Shown: positions 25,913 through 36,358, numbered from the stretch's first letter. The stretch is 64,000 nucleotides of DNA from Desulfobacteraceae bacterium (GCA_011389745.1 JAABTQ010000009.1:1-64000), one strand, 5' to 3'. Made by a program: numbers and translations. Notes: generated by a model from the sequence alone, not told the origin.

Positions 25913-26644
25913 TTAGAACGCTCTTTTTAACTGCTTTTTGGCTTCTTCTTCCTGAAGTCTTTTCTCCTGTTGTTCCTTTTCAATGAGATCCTCGATATTG
26001 CTGACATAATAGGTCATGATGAAGTATTCCGGATTTCCAAACTTGTCAGGTTTGTTTGAAAAAATCAGAATATCTCCATGGTTTTTCCAGAAAAAAGACC
26101 ATTGTTCAGGGGTGCCCCAATCAATTTTTTCCGGTTTTCCATATCTGGTTTTCAACAATTCTAAAATGTCAATACCATCATTTTTGGCACGGATTTTATT
26201 GTAAAGGGGGTTAAGGAAATAGTTTGAAAAAAGCAGTTCCACATAATTGAAAGATGTGATTTTGTCCGGAATATACCGATAGGTGATTTTAATGGTGTTA
26301 TATTCGCTCCGTTGTCTTGGATTTTCGTTTAACTTTTTGTTCAGTTGATGAACATGGGGAAAATATTGCTGAATAAAGCCGGGATAAAGTATTTCAAGAT
26401 TGATGGTGGTTCGCGTTTCGATGGCGTCCGAACCCAAAGTGTTTCTCAATTCATCACGAAGGCTTCTGTTGATTTCGGTATTTGGACCGACTCCGAAAAA
26501 AGTAAATGCATCCTCAGGGTTTCCATCACTTCCATTGCCTGAATTAGGAATTTCTTCCCTGAAAAGAACCAATGTTGCGGATAAAAGCAATATGGAAAAA
26601 ATGATACCGGCAATAATCAGCAACTTCATGTTGGTGTTATTCAT
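25913..26644 (-). CDS. Membrane-anchored protein of unknown function
   Basis: A 243-residue protein from the chosen ATG (26644). It has one N-terminal membrane helix (LLIIAGIIFSILLLSATLVLF), then a soluble domain with LLKTRYGKPEKIDWGTPEQW and FFWKNHGDILIFSNKP. The end is an Arg/Glu/Lys-rich helix. The soluble part recalls proteins that compare sequence-derived plant-like repeats, but I do not recognise a family. It ends 5 nt from the convergent yibQ gene. The start is uncertain; a longer frame reaches 26749 without a better ribosome site. Confidence 0.6.
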   Translation of the reverse strand: MNNTNMKLLIIAGIIFSILLLSATLVLFREEIPNSGNGSDGNPEDAFTFFGVGPNTEINRSLRDELRNTLGSDAIETRTTINLEILYPGFIQQYFPHVHQLNKKLNENPRQRSEYNTIKITYRYIPDKITSFNYVELLFSNYFLNPLYNKIRAKNDGIDILELLKTRYGKPEKIDWGTPEQWSFFWKNHGDILIFSNKPDKFGNPEYFIMTYYVSNIEDLIEKEQQEKRLQEEEAKKQLKRAF

Positions 26645-26848
26645 CTTTTTGAGTATACCCCGTTTACTGGCACAAGTTATTTTACTTCTTGAAACTATAT
26701 TTCCGGTGATCAATTTGTCAAGCATTATGTATTCAATGACATTGAGCATGTATTGGGGTACCTGAAAATTTGCTAACCTGTTTTTCCCGGGATTTGGTCA
26801 GGCAAGGTCGATAGCGGACCGATCCATTACGCAGATCCTGTGTAAAAG

Positions 26849-26861
26849 TTACATAATGTAA
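26849..26861. promoter_or_regulatory. Palindrome TTACATAATGTAA
   Basis: A perfect 13-bp inverted repeat, TTACAT-A-ATGTAA, about 235 bp upstream of the sigma-54 promoter. It looks like a dimer-binding operator, but the regulator is unknown. Confidence 0.35.
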
Positions 26862-26998
26862 AAGTCAGCCTGGTGTCAGAAAAACAGATTATCTTGAAAT
26901 TAAACATGTGCATATTAATTTTTATTTCGGCAATGAATAAAAAATACAAAATTGTAGTAATATAGGTTGTTTTTTACAAAAAAGTTATTTAAAAATAG

Positions 26999-27022
26999 AT
27001 AAATAACCATATCGTTATTTAT
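26999..27022. promoter_or_regulatory. 24-bp palindrome, candidate activator site for nifH
   Basis: ATAAATAAC (26999-27007), six bases, GTTATTTAT (27014-27022): perfect 9-bp arms. Its centre lies about 110 bp upstream of the predicted nifH transcription start. This is the usual distance for an enhancer bound by a sigma-54 activator. It differs from the NifA consensus. Confidence 0.5.
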
Positions 27023-27095
27023 TGTCTGCCCGTGAATATTTTAATATTGATTTATATCAATAAGATATAAAATTCTGCCGGATATTTCCCATCTT

Positions 27096-27111
27096 TGGCA
27101 CACCTCTTGTA
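27096..27111 (+). promoter_or_regulatory. Sigma-54 promoter of the nif operon
   Basis: TGGCAC (27096-27101), five bases, TTGTA (27107-27111). This has the invariant GG of the -24 element and a -12 element that differs from the GC consensus by one base. Transcription should begin near 27122, 85 nt before the nifH ATG. Sigma-54 control of nif genes is general in proteobacteria. Confidence 0.8.
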
Positions 27112-27188
27112 AAAGTACTCTTTTAACATCACATGTTTCGAATGACCCAAGTTGTTGAATATCATCAAACCTTAAATGATTCACGTGA

Positions 27189-28031
<843 letters not shown>

Positions 28032-28067
28032 TAAAGTTAAATCTGAATAAAAAGAGAGGAAAAAATT

Positions 28068-28424
28068 ATGCTGATGATTCGTTCGATTATAAGGCCCGAT
28101 AAGGTTGACAGCGCGCTTGCGGCATTGATGGAGGAGGGTTTTCCGGCTGTAACCAAGATATCGGTTGTGGGGCGGGGTAAACAGAGGGGAATTAAAATCG
28201 GTGAAATTCGATACGATGAGATCCCAAAAGAACTTCTCCTTACAGTAGTTCAGGACAAAGACAAGGATTTTGTGATTCAGACCATTATCAAGGCTTCACG
28301 AACCGGCGATAAAGGGGCTTTCGGCGACGGCAAGATATTTGTTTCGCCTGTTGAGGAGGTTTACACCATCAGCTCCGGAATCAAAGAGACATCATCAGGT
28401 GAAATTGAAGAGGTGAAAGCATGA
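28068..28424 (+). CDS. nifI1: PII-family nitrogenase switch-off protein NifI1
   Basis: A 118-residue PII-like protein. MIRSIIRPDKVDSALAAL opens the fold, GRGKQRGIKIG starts the T-loop and VQTII-type strand IQTIIKASRTG closes it. With NifI2 it binds NifDK and blocks activity when ammonium is plentiful; 2-oxoglutarate and ATP relieve this in characterised archaeal systems. It overlaps nifI2 by 4 nt. Its place between nifH and nifD is diagnostic. Confidence 0.92.
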   Translation: MLMIRSIIRPDKVDSALAALMEEGFPAVTKISVVGRGKQRGIKIGEIRYDEIPKELLLTVVQDKDKDFVIQTIIKASRTGDKGAFGDGKIFVSPVEEVYTISSGIKETSSGEIEEVKA

Positions 28425-28801
28425 AAGAAATCATGGCGATCATTCGGATGAATATGATGAACAAGACCAAACAGGCTTTGACCGAAGCGGGGATTTCCTC
28501 CATGACCGCAAAGGATGCTTTGGGAAGAGGCAAGGGTCTTGTGGACATGCAGTTGTTAAAAGGGGCTGAGCAGGGTTATGAGGAAGCCATTATCCATCTT
28601 GGCCAGACTCAGCGGCTGATTCCTAAACGGCTTCTTCTGATGGTTGTTCAGGATGAGATGGTCAACAAAGTGGTAACAACCATCATAAAGGTCAATAAAA
28701 CAGGAAAATCAGGAGACGGCAAGATATTTGTCATGCCTGTCATGGATTCATTCAGTGTCCGGACAGGCGTCAGGGGAAATCCCACTCTGGACGATCTTTG
28801 A
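28421..28801 (+). CDS. nifI2: PII-family nitrogenase switch-off protein NifI2
   Basis: A 126-residue PII-like partner of NifI1. It has MNMMNKTKQALTEAGISSMT, a longer T-loop (GRGKGLVDMQLLKGAEQGYE) and TTIIKVNKTGKSGDGKIFV near the end. In methanogens the two proteins form a hetero-oligomer that inhibits dinitrogenase. Post-translational control by 2-oxoglutarate is therefore likely here. Confidence 0.92.
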   Translation: MKEIMAIIRMNMMNKTKQALTEAGISSMTAKDALGRGKGLVDMQLLKGAEQGYEEAIIHLGQTQRLIPKRLLLMVVQDEMVNKVVTTIIKVNKTGKSGDGKIFVMPVMDSFSVRTGVRGNPTLDDL

Positions 28802-28834
28802 TTTTATTTGAAAAAACATTATGAGGTAATCTAC

Positions 28835-30481
28835 ATGGAAACATCCTGTGAAGACTATATATGCAGTGAAATCGACCCTGAAGAGGTCAAAAACAAACTA
28901 ATCAGCAAATATCCGGCCAAGGTAGGCAGGAAACGTTCCAAACAAATTACGATCAACAGGATAGACGAGGAAAAATGTGTTCCCGAGGTCATGGCCAATG
29001 TGCGGACCATTCCCGGTATCATTACCCAGCGCGGATGCAGCTATGCCGGATGCAAGGGGGTGGTGCTTGGGCCCACCAGAGATATCATCAATTTAACCCA
29101 TGGCCCGATCGGATGCGGTTTTTACAGTTGGCTGACCCGGCGCAATCAGACCAGGCCAAATGGTCCGGAAGACCATAATTTTATGCCTTACTGCTTTTCC
29201 ACGGATATGCAGGAAAATGAAATCATATTTGGAGGTGAAAAAAAACTCAAAGAAGCGATCCAGGAGGCTTATGATACATTTCATCCCAAAGCCATCGCCA
29301 TATTTGCCACCTGTCCTGTGGGACTGATCGGCGATGACGTTCATTCGGTGGCCCGTGAAATGAAAGCAAAGCTGGGAATAAATGTCTTTGGTTTCAGTTG
29401 CGAGGGATACAAGGGTGTGAGCCAATCCGCAGGACATCATATTGCCAATAACGGCATTTTTACCCATGTGGTGGGATTGGATGACGAGATCCGGGAAGGC
29501 AAATACCGGATCAACCTCCTCGGCGAGTATAATATCGGCGGTGATGCATTTGAAATTGACCGGATTTTTGAAGACTGCGGGCTCACGGTGGTTTCCACTT
29601 TCAGTGGAAATTCTTCCTATGATTATTTCAAAAACTCCCATACTGCGGACTTAAACCTGATCATGTGCCACAGATCCATCAATTATGTGGCGGAAATGAT
29701 GGAAACCAAATACGGTATTCCATGGATTAAAGTCAATTTTATCGGGGCCGAGGCTACAGCCAAATCCCTGAGAAAAATTGCCCAATACTATGATGAACCT
29801 GAACTTACCGATCGCGTCGAAGAGGTAATCGTAAAGGAGATGCCTGAGGTGGAAAAGGTTCGGGCGGAAGTTAAAGCCCGATGCGAGGGCAAGCTGGCCA
29901 TGTTGTTTGTGGGTGGTTCCAGGGCTCATCATTACCAGGAACTGTTCAAAGAAATCGGCATGCGCACCATTGCCGCAGGTTATGAATTTGCTCACCGCGA
30001 CGATTATGAAGGTCGCCGGGTGCTTCCGAACATTAAAGTGGATGCAGACAGTCGCAATATTGAAGAACTCGAAATTCATCCGGACCCACAACGGTATCAG
30101 CCCAGAAAATCTCCGGAAGAAATCTCCGAGCTTGAGAAAACAGGTTTCAAGTTTAAAGACTACGAAGGCATGATGACCGAAATGTCCAATGGAACCCTGG
30201 TTATCGACGATATCAACCAGTATGAAACAGAAAAGCTGATTGAGATTTTCAAACCGGACATATTTTGTGCCGGCATCAAGGAGAAATATGCCATTCAAAA
30301 AAGCGGCATTCCCATGAAACAGCTTCACAGCTATGATTCGGGCGGGCCATATGCCGGTTTCAGGGGAGCTATCAATTTTTATCGGGAGATTGACCGGATG
30401 GTCAACAGTAAGGTCTGGAAATACGTTAAAGCCCCATGGCAGCAAAACCCTGAGCTGGCAGCGACATATGCCTGGGATTAA
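28835..30481 (+). CDS. nifD: Nitrogenase molybdenum-iron protein alpha chain
   Basis: Alpha subunit of dinitrogenase, 548 residues, longer than the Azotobacter chain as in other group III enzymes. P-cluster ligands lie in RGCSYAGCKGVVLGP, HGPIGCGF and IFATCPVGLIGDD. The FeMo-cofactor Cys is in LIMCHRSINYVAEMM and the His in LHSYDSGGPYAGF. The catalytically important His is in SQSAGHHIANNG. The ATG at 28835 with GAGGT upstream is chosen over a TTG at 28808. No vanadium- or iron-only-type delta subunit follows, so it is Mo-type. Confidence 0.96.
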   Translation: METSCEDYICSEIDPEEVKNKLISKYPAKVGRKRSKQITINRIDEEKCVPEVMANVRTIPGIITQRGCSYAGCKGVVLGPTRDIINLTHGPIGCGFYSWLTRRNQTRPNGPEDHNFMPYCFSTDMQENEIIFGGEKKLKEAIQEAYDTFHPKAIAIFATCPVGLIGDDVHSVAREMKAKLGINVFGFSCEGYKGVSQSAGHHIANNGIFTHVVGLDDEIREGKYRINLLGEYNIGGDAFEIDRIFEDCGLTVVSTFSGNSSYDYFKNSHTADLNLIMCHRSINYVAEMMETKYGIPWIKVNFIGAEATAKSLRKIAQYYDEPELTDRVEEVIVKEMPEVEKVRAEVKARCEGKLAMLFVGGSRAHHYQELFKEIGMRTIAAGYEFAHRDDYEGRRVLPNIKVDADSRNIEELEIHPDPQRYQPRKSPEEISELEKTGFKFKDYEGMMTEMSNGTLVIDDINQYETEKLIEIFKPDIFCAGIKEKYAIQKSGIPMKQLHSYDSGGPYAGFRGAINFYREIDRMVNSKVWKYVKAPWQQNPELAATYAWD

Positions 30482-30543
30482 GCTGAATTGGTTTATTTGA
30501 ATAATCTCGTTCTGAATCCGAGTTAAAGGAAGGATATTTGACC

Positions 30544-31920
30544 ATGTTACTAAGACATACCACAAATAAAGTTGCAGACCGACATGCACTCACCGTCAAC
30601 CCGGCCAAGACGTGTCAGCCTATCGGTGCCATGTATGCCGCATTAGGGGTTCATTCATGCCTGCCCCACAGCCATGGTTCACAGGGTTGCTGTGCTTATC
30701 ACCGAAGCACCCTGACACGTCACTACAAGGAACCGGTCATGGCGGGAACAAGCTCATTTACCGAGGGCGCATCGGTTTTCGGAGGACAGGCGAACCTGGT
30801 CCAGGCCATTGACAACATTTTTACCATTTATAATCCCGAGGTTATCGCGGTGCATACCACATGCCTTTCCGAGACCATCGGGGACGATATTGCCCAGATA
30901 GCTGCCAAAGCCCGGGAATCAGGAAAAATACCCGAAGGCAGATACGTCTTTCATGCCAGCACCCCCAGTTATGTGGGGTCTCATGTGACCGGTTTTGCAG
31001 GGATGACCAGGGCAATGGTGGATTATTTTGCTGAAAAGTGCGGGAAAAAACGCCGTCAAATCAATATCATCCCGGGTTATGTGGAACCTTCGGATATGGA
31101 AGAAATCAAACGCATTGCCAAGCTTATGGACATTCCGGCTGTAGTCTTTCCGGATACATCAAACGTGCTCAATGGCCCTCAGACCGGTAAATACGAGATG
31201 TTTCCCAAAGGAGGCGTGACCATTGATCAGTTAAAAACCACCGGAGACAGCATGGGAACCCTGGGATTGGGAAAGCTTGCCTCGGGACCGGCGGCTCATG
31301 CATTGGATACCAAGTGTAAGGTGCCATGCCAGGTGCTGGATTTACCCATCGGCATCAAGGCCACGGACCGTTTCGTGGATGCCCTTCGCTCCATGGCCGG
31401 AGTCAACGTACCTGATGACATAAACATTGAGCGCGGAAGGCTCCTGGATGTGATCACCGATATGCACCAGTATTTTTTCGGAAAAAAGGTCGCCCTGATC
31501 GGAGATCCGGATCAGTTAATATCCCTGACCGAGTTTCTGGTTTCTATAGACATGTGGCCGATTCATATCGTGACGGGCACTCCGGGCAAAAAGTTTGAAA
31601 AGCGCATACGGGAACTTACCAGTGAAATTCCCGGCCCGGTCAATGTTAAAGCCGGAGGCGACATGTTTTTGTGGCATCAGTGGATTAAAAATGACCCTGT
31701 GGATCTGATGATCGGAAACACCTATGTGAAATATATTTCCAGGGATGAGGATATTCCTTTGGTGCGATTCGGATTTCCCATTCTGGACCGCGCAGGCCAC
31801 AGCTATTTTCCCACAGTCGGATACCGGGGAGGTATCAGGCTTCTGGAAAAAATATTGGATGTTCTTTTGGACCGTCAGGATCGTGATGCTCCCGAAGAAA
31901 GCTTTGAGCTGGTCATGTAA
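30544..31920 (+). CDS. nifK: Nitrogenase molybdenum-iron protein beta chain
   Basis: Beta subunit of dinitrogenase, 458 residues, lacking the long N-terminal extension of Azotobacter NifK. P-cluster ligands lie in CQPIGAMYAALGVHSCLP, HGSQGCCAYHR and HTTCLSETIGDD. The Ser-containing STPSYVGSHVTGF loop is also present. An in-frame TTG at 30538 is possible; the ATG at 30544 has AAGGAAGGA upstream. It follows nifD by 62 nt. Confidence 0.96.
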   Translation: MLLRHTTNKVADRHALTVNPAKTCQPIGAMYAALGVHSCLPHSHGSQGCCAYHRSTLTRHYKEPVMAGTSSFTEGASVFGGQANLVQAIDNIFTIYNPEVIAVHTTCLSETIGDDIAQIAAKARESGKIPEGRYVFHASTPSYVGSHVTGFAGMTRAMVDYFAEKCGKKRRQINIIPGYVEPSDMEEIKRIAKLMDIPAVVFPDTSNVLNGPQTGKYEMFPKGGVTIDQLKTTGDSMGTLGLGKLASGPAAHALDTKCKVPCQVLDLPIGIKATDRFVDALRSMAGVNVPDDINIERGRLLDVITDMHQYFFGKKVALIGDPDQLISLTEFLVSIDMWPIHIVTGTPGKKFEKRIRELTSEIPGPVNVKAGGDMFLWHQWIKNDPVDLMIGNTYVKYISRDEDIPLVRFGFPILDRAGHSYFPTVGYRGGIRLLEKILDVLLDRQDRDAPEESFELVM

Positions 31921-31934
31921 CAGGAGATCAAACC

Positions 31935-33290
31935 ATGTCGACCATACACATTTTAAAGGAAAGAGAGCGGCAAATCTATCAAAAAGGAAACCAACCCTTT
32001 GATATGGTTTGCGAAAAAGTGAGTGTTGCAGGATCGGTAAGCCAGAGAGCCTGTGTTTTTTGCGGGTCTCGCGTTGTGCTCTATCCCATTTCCGATGCCC
32101 TTCATTTGGTCCATGGACCCATCGGGTGTGCCGCTTACACGTGGGACATCCGGGGGGCCCTGTCCTCAGGGCCGGAATTGCATCGCCTCAGTTTTTCAAC
32201 GGACCTGACCGAAACCGATGTCATCTACGGAGGAGAAACCAAACTCTATCAAGCGTTGACCCAGTTGATAGATATTCACCACCCTAAAGCAGCATTTGTT
32301 TACTCCACCTGTATTGTGGGGCTGATCGGAGATGATGTGACTTCCGTATGCAAAAAAGTGGAAAAAGAAAAAGGCATTCCTGTGTTCCCGGTACACTCCG
32401 AAGGGTTTAAGGGAACCAAGAAAGACGGCTATAAAGCTGCTTGCGACGCCCTTTTCAAGCTTATCGGAAAAGGTGCGATTGACGATATCAGCCCCTGCAG
32501 CATCAACATATTGGGGGAGTTCAATATCGGTGGCGAAGCATGGATTATCAGGGATTACTACGAACGCATGGGTATCCAGGTTGTCTCCATTATGACCGGT
32601 GACGGGCGTGTGGAAGAAATCGGAAAATCTCACGGAGCCAAATTGAATGTCGTGCAGTGTTCAGGCTCGATGACTCATCTGGCTAAAGCCATGCAGGAAA
32701 AATACAATATTCCGTTTATTCGGGTCTCATATTTCGGAATCGAGGACATGGCTCAGGCCCTTTATGATGTGGCCTCTCACTTTAAGGAAAAACCGGAAAT
32801 TATGGAAAAAACCCGGGAACTTGTTCGCAAAGAGGTTTCAGATATTTACCCGATGCTTCAAAAATACAAAGCGGATCTTAAAGGCAAGAAAGCTGCTATT
32901 TACGTGGGAGGTGCCTTTAAAGCCTTCTCCCTGATCAAGGCCCTGAAACACCTTGGTATGACCACGGTTCTGGCGGGTTCACAAACCGGAGATAAGGATG
33001 ACTATGAGGTGCTAAGGCAGATGTGCGACGATGGAGCTGTTATCGTCGATGACGCCAATCCGCTGGAACTTTCCAAATATTTGATTGAGAAAGATGCGGA
33101 CCTTTTAATCGGCGGGGTCAAGGAACGTCCGATTGGATACAAGCTTGGCGTTGGATTTTGTGACCACAACCATGAGCGAAAGACGCCCCTGGCCGGATTT
33201 GTGGGAATGCTCAATTTTGCAAAAGAAGTTCATGCCACGGTGACCAGTCCGGTATGGCAGTTTACACCAAGAAGGGACAATTCTGGGTGA
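31935..33290 (+). CDS. nifE: FeMo-cofactor scaffold protein NifE
   Basis: A 451-residue scaffold on which the FeMo cofactor is matured. It is homologous to NifD, with the Cys motifs QRACVFCGSRVVLYP, HGPIGCAAYTWD and YSTCIVGLIGDD. CSGSMTHLAKAM replaces the FeMo-cofactor Cys segment of NifD, and LGEFNIGGEAW is typical of NifE. AGGAGATC lies before the ATG. A 342-bp gap with a repeat separates it from nifN. Confidence 0.93.
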   Translation: MSTIHILKERERQIYQKGNQPFDMVCEKVSVAGSVSQRACVFCGSRVVLYPISDALHLVHGPIGCAAYTWDIRGALSSGPELHRLSFSTDLTETDVIYGGETKLYQALTQLIDIHHPKAAFVYSTCIVGLIGDDVTSVCKKVEKEKGIPVFPVHSEGFKGTKKDGYKAACDALFKLIGKGAIDDISPCSINILGEFNIGGEAWIIRDYYERMGIQVVSIMTGDGRVEEIGKSHGAKLNVVQCSGSMTHLAKAMQEKYNIPFIRVSYFGIEDMAQALYDVASHFKEKPEIMEKTRELVRKEVSDIYPMLQKYKADLKGKKAAIYVGGAFKAFSLIKALKHLGMTTVLAGSQTGDKDDYEVLRQMCDDGAVIVDDANPLELSKYLIEKDADLLIGGVKERPIGYKLGVGFCDHNHERKTPLAGFVGMLNFAKEVHATVTSPVWQFTPRRDNSG

Positions 33291-33340
33291 GATTCCAGGA
33301 AGCAGGTGTCAGGTTTCACGTGTTCAGTGTTAAGGAAATA

Positions 33341-33520
33341 AAGATTCTTCGTCGGCCACTAATTTCCGTGGCAACTGATAACGATGTTGTTGGTCTCCTC
33401 AGAATGACATCGGCTGGGGAATTTGTCATTCTGAGGGAGCGACACGCAGTGGTTGAGGGCGGAGAAGAAAACATTTCAGCATATTTTGGTTGAAACCACG
33501 TCGACCGAAGAATCTTTTAT
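33341..33520. repeat. Palindromic repeat, copy A, between nifE and nifN
   Basis: Two half-units in outward order: GATTCTTCGTCGGCC at 33343 to CTCCTCAGAATGAC at 33408, then GTCATTCTGAGGGAG at 33425 to GACCGAAGAATC at 33516. It belongs to the family seen at 36359, 37679, 41275, 44651, 59533 and 61137. The surrounding 33291-33632 holds no gene. Confidence 0.85.
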
Positions 33521-33632
33521 TTACTAGGTATCGAAGATTAAATTGAAGTTAGGGCGACTAAACAGAGAAAATATTATTCCCCATAACCCAATACAAGCAC
33601 AAAAATACAACCAGATCCGCCCGGAGGCGATC

Positions 33633-35015
33633 ATGAGCAATTCAGTACTAAAAAAGAAAGAAAATTACACACCGACAACAAATGCCTGCAAGTTATGTAC
33701 TCCGCTAGGAGCGTCGCTGGTATTTAAAGGAATTTCAAATGCGGTTCCATTGTTGCACGGTTCACAGGGATGTTCCACCTATATCCGCCGCTATGTGATC
33801 AGTCATTTTAAGGAACCCGTGGATATTGCTTCCACAAATTTTTCCGAAGAAACCGCAATTTTTGGTGGAGGGGTTAACCTGAACCTGGCGCTGGACAACC
33901 TCCGGAAACAATATAATCCGGAGATGATCGGCATTGCCACCACTTGTCTGAGTGAAACCATAGGCGACGATGTGGCCATGTTTTTAAAATCCTACCGGGA
34001 ACAGCGCATTGATCAAAGGCTTCCGGAAATTATCCATGTGTCCACCCCAAGCTATCGCGGCACTCATATGGACGGTTTCCATGGAGCTGTTCAGGCAGTG
34101 GTGGAGGGGCTTTCTAATAAGGATTTCGATGCCCGATCAGGCCATCAGCTCAACATTTTTCCGTCAATGGTGTCTCCGGCGGATATCAGGCACCTGAAAG
34201 ATATTCTGAAAGCGTTCGGCATATCTTATGCCATGCTTCCTGATTATTCAGACCGTTTGGATGGTGCATTATGGTCCGAATATCAAACGATCCAGAAAGG
34301 CGGCACGGATATTTCCGAGATTAAAAATATGAAAAAGGCCCGGGCATCTGTGGAGTTCGGAAAAATTCTAGAGGGGGGTCGCTCCAGTGGGGGCAAGTAT
34401 CTCAAGGATACGTTCGGGGTTCCATGTTACAGTCTTGGGTTGCCGATCGGGGTGCGTGAAACCGATGCATTCTTTAAAGTTCTCGAAAACCTGACCGGCA
34501 TATCAACACCTGACCGATTTGTATCCCAGAGAGAAAGGCTGATCGATTCTTTTGTGGATGGCCACAAATACGTTTCAGGAATCAGGGCAGTGGTTTACGG
34601 CGAGGAAGATCTTGTGGTGGGTATGGTCTCATTGCTTCGTGAAATCGGTATCATTCCGGTGTTGTGTGCATCCGGTGGCAAAAGCGGTCTGATGGAAAAA
34701 ACCATTGAGACCATTGTTCCCGAATATCAACCTCTTGGGATCAGCATCAGGGAAAATGTCGACTTTATGGATATCGAAAAACAAGCAGCTGATTTTTCTC
34801 CTGATATATTTATAGGGAACAGCAAAGGATACACACTTTCACGACGCATCGGAAAACCTCTGGTGAGAATTGGTTTTCCTGTTCATGACCGCATTGGAGG
34901 AAGCCGTATCCGCCATCTGGGATATGAAGGCGCTCAGGAGCTATTCGACCGGATTGTCAACACCCTTATCGAGAAGGGCCAGGAAAAATCTGAAATTGGT
35001 TACACCTACATTTGA
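33633..35015 (+). CDS. nifN: FeMo-cofactor scaffold protein NifN
   Basis: A 460-residue partner of NifE, homologous to NifK. Cys motifs are ACKLCTPLGASLVFKGI, HGSQGCSTYIRRY and ATTCLSETIGDD. The ATG at 33633 has GGAGG 5 nt upstream; the longer upstream frame is rejected because it runs into the repeat. The last bases overlap the region just before nifB. Confidence 0.93.
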   Translation: MSNSVLKKKENYTPTTNACKLCTPLGASLVFKGISNAVPLLHGSQGCSTYIRRYVISHFKEPVDIASTNFSEETAIFGGGVNLNLALDNLRKQYNPEMIGIATTCLSETIGDDVAMFLKSYREQRIDQRLPEIIHVSTPSYRGTHMDGFHGAVQAVVEGLSNKDFDARSGHQLNIFPSMVSPADIRHLKDILKAFGISYAMLPDYSDRLDGALWSEYQTIQKGGTDISEIKNMKKARASVEFGKILEGGRSSGGKYLKDTFGVPCYSLGLPIGVRETDAFFKVLENLTGISTPDRFVSQRERLIDSFVDGHKYVSGIRAVVYGEEDLVVGMVSLLREIGIIPVLCASGGKSGLMEKTIETIVPEYQPLGISIRENVDFMDIEKQAADFSPDIFIGNSKGYTLSRRIGKPLVRIGFPVHDRIGGSRIRHLGYEGAQELFDRIVNTLIEKGQEKSEIGYTYI

Positions 35016-35029
35016 AGGACATCATAACC

Positions 35030-36298
35030 ATGAATCTGGAAAATCATCCCTGTTTTAATGATAAAGTGCGTCATCTTTATGGACGAGTTCATCTTCCTGT
35101 AGCACCGAGATGCAATGTCCAATGCAATTTTTGTAACCGCAAATATAACTGTGTCAACGAAAGCAGGCCCGGGGTGACCAGCGGAATTTTGTCTGCTGAA
35201 CAAGCCATAGACTATCTGGATCAGGTGCTCGAAATTAAAAAAAATATCAGTGTGGTGGGCATTGCAGGGCCCGGAGATGCCTTTGCCAACCCCGATGAGA
35301 GCCTGGAAACCCTTCGTCTGGTAAGAAACAAATATCCGGACATGATCCTTTGTGTGGCCACCAACGGGTTAAATTTGGAACCCTATGCAGAGCAGCTTGC
35401 CAAAGTTAAGGTCAGTCATGTCAGTGTCACGATAAATGCTGTTGATCCGGCAATTACAGAAAAAATTTATTCCTGGGTGCGGGACGGTAAACGTGTGCTT
35501 CGTGCCGCACAGGGTGCCAAAATTTTGCTGGAAAAGCAGATAAGAGGTATACGTGCCCTGAAGAAAAACGGAGTCTCCGTAAAAATCAACTCGATTATTC
35601 TTCCAGGCATTAATGACCATCATATGGATAACATTGCCGCAAAAATGGCTGAACTGAAGGTGGATATCTTAAATTGCATTCCCTATTATCCCAATGAAGG
35701 TGCCAATTTCAAGGACATGAAAGAACCGCCTGCCGAAATGGTGGCAAAAGTTCGGAAGGCTGCGGGTAAACATATCAGGCAGATGCATCACTGTACCCGA
35801 TGCAGGGCTGATGCGGTCGGGCTTTTGGGTGAAATTCCGGAAGCGCGGATCATGGAGGCCCTCAAAAGTTGTTCTTCCCGAAAAACAAAGAAAGATGAAA
35901 ATTCCGATCGTCCTTATGTGGCGGTGGCTACTTTGGAAGGTGTTTTGATCAACCAGCACCTGGGTGAAGCCTACCGCCTGCAAATCTACGGTCGGAATGT
36001 TAATGGGAAAATCCGGATGGTTGATGATCGTTTAACGCCTGAACCCGGAGCCGGGGATAATCGATGGATCGAGCTTGCCGAAACATTAAAGGACTGCCGT
36101 GCGCTCATGGTGTCGGGTATTGGCCAAAATCCCGGAAAAACATTGGCCGGCAGCGGTATTGAAGTCCTCGAAATTGAAGGACTAATCAAAGATGCTGTGG
36201 AACGATTTTTCACAGGGGAAAACATGGGTCATCTTATCAAACGGGAATTGACAAAGTGTAAGGCCGCATGCTCGGGTACGGGTGCTGGATGTGGATGA
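35030..36298 (+). CDS. nifB: Nitrogenase cofactor biosynthesis protein NifB (radical SAM plus NifX-like domain)
   Basis: A 422-residue enzyme that makes NifB-co, the 8Fe-9S-C core of the nitrogenase cofactor. The radical SAM motif is RCNVQCNFCNRKYNC near residue 30, and CVATNGL and HHCTRCRADAVGLLG are present. From about residue 300 a NifX/NafY-like domain follows (VAVATLEGVLINQHLGEA, GAGDNRW). The tail is Cys-rich (CKAACSGTGAGCG). The ATG at 35030 has AAGGAC upstream; an in-frame TTG at 35012 overlaps nifN. The fused NifX domain explains the lack of a separate nifX. Confidence 0.94.
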   Translation: MNLENHPCFNDKVRHLYGRVHLPVAPRCNVQCNFCNRKYNCVNESRPGVTSGILSAEQAIDYLDQVLEIKKNISVVGIAGPGDAFANPDESLETLRLVRNKYPDMILCVATNGLNLEPYAEQLAKVKVSHVSVTINAVDPAITEKIYSWVRDGKRVLRAAQGAKILLEKQIRGIRALKKNGVSVKINSIILPGINDHHMDNIAAKMAELKVDILNCIPYYPNEGANFKDMKEPPAEMVAKVRKAAGKHIRQMHHCTRCRADAVGLLGEIPEARIMEALKSCSSRKTKKDENSDRPYVAVATLEGVLINQHLGEAYRLQIYGRNVNGKIRMVDDRLTPEPGAGDNRWIELAETLKDCRALMVSGIGQNPGKTLAGSGIEVLEIEGLIKDAVERFFTGENMGHLIKRELTKCKAACSGTGAGCG

Positions 36299-36358
36299 AA
36301 AAAAAAGTGTTCAGTGTCCGGTGTTCAGGGATAACAGATTGAAAATAATCCCCGAAAT

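Noticed and set aside
26645..27096. Classical NifA sites (TGT-N10-ACA) before nifH
   Set aside because: Candidates have the wrong spacing (9, 7 or 5 bases), so none is called.
29651..30589. 312-residue frame on the minus strand opposite nifD
   Set aside because: It lies wholly opposite conserved nifD and nifK codons and shows no protein motif; a shadow of the real gene.
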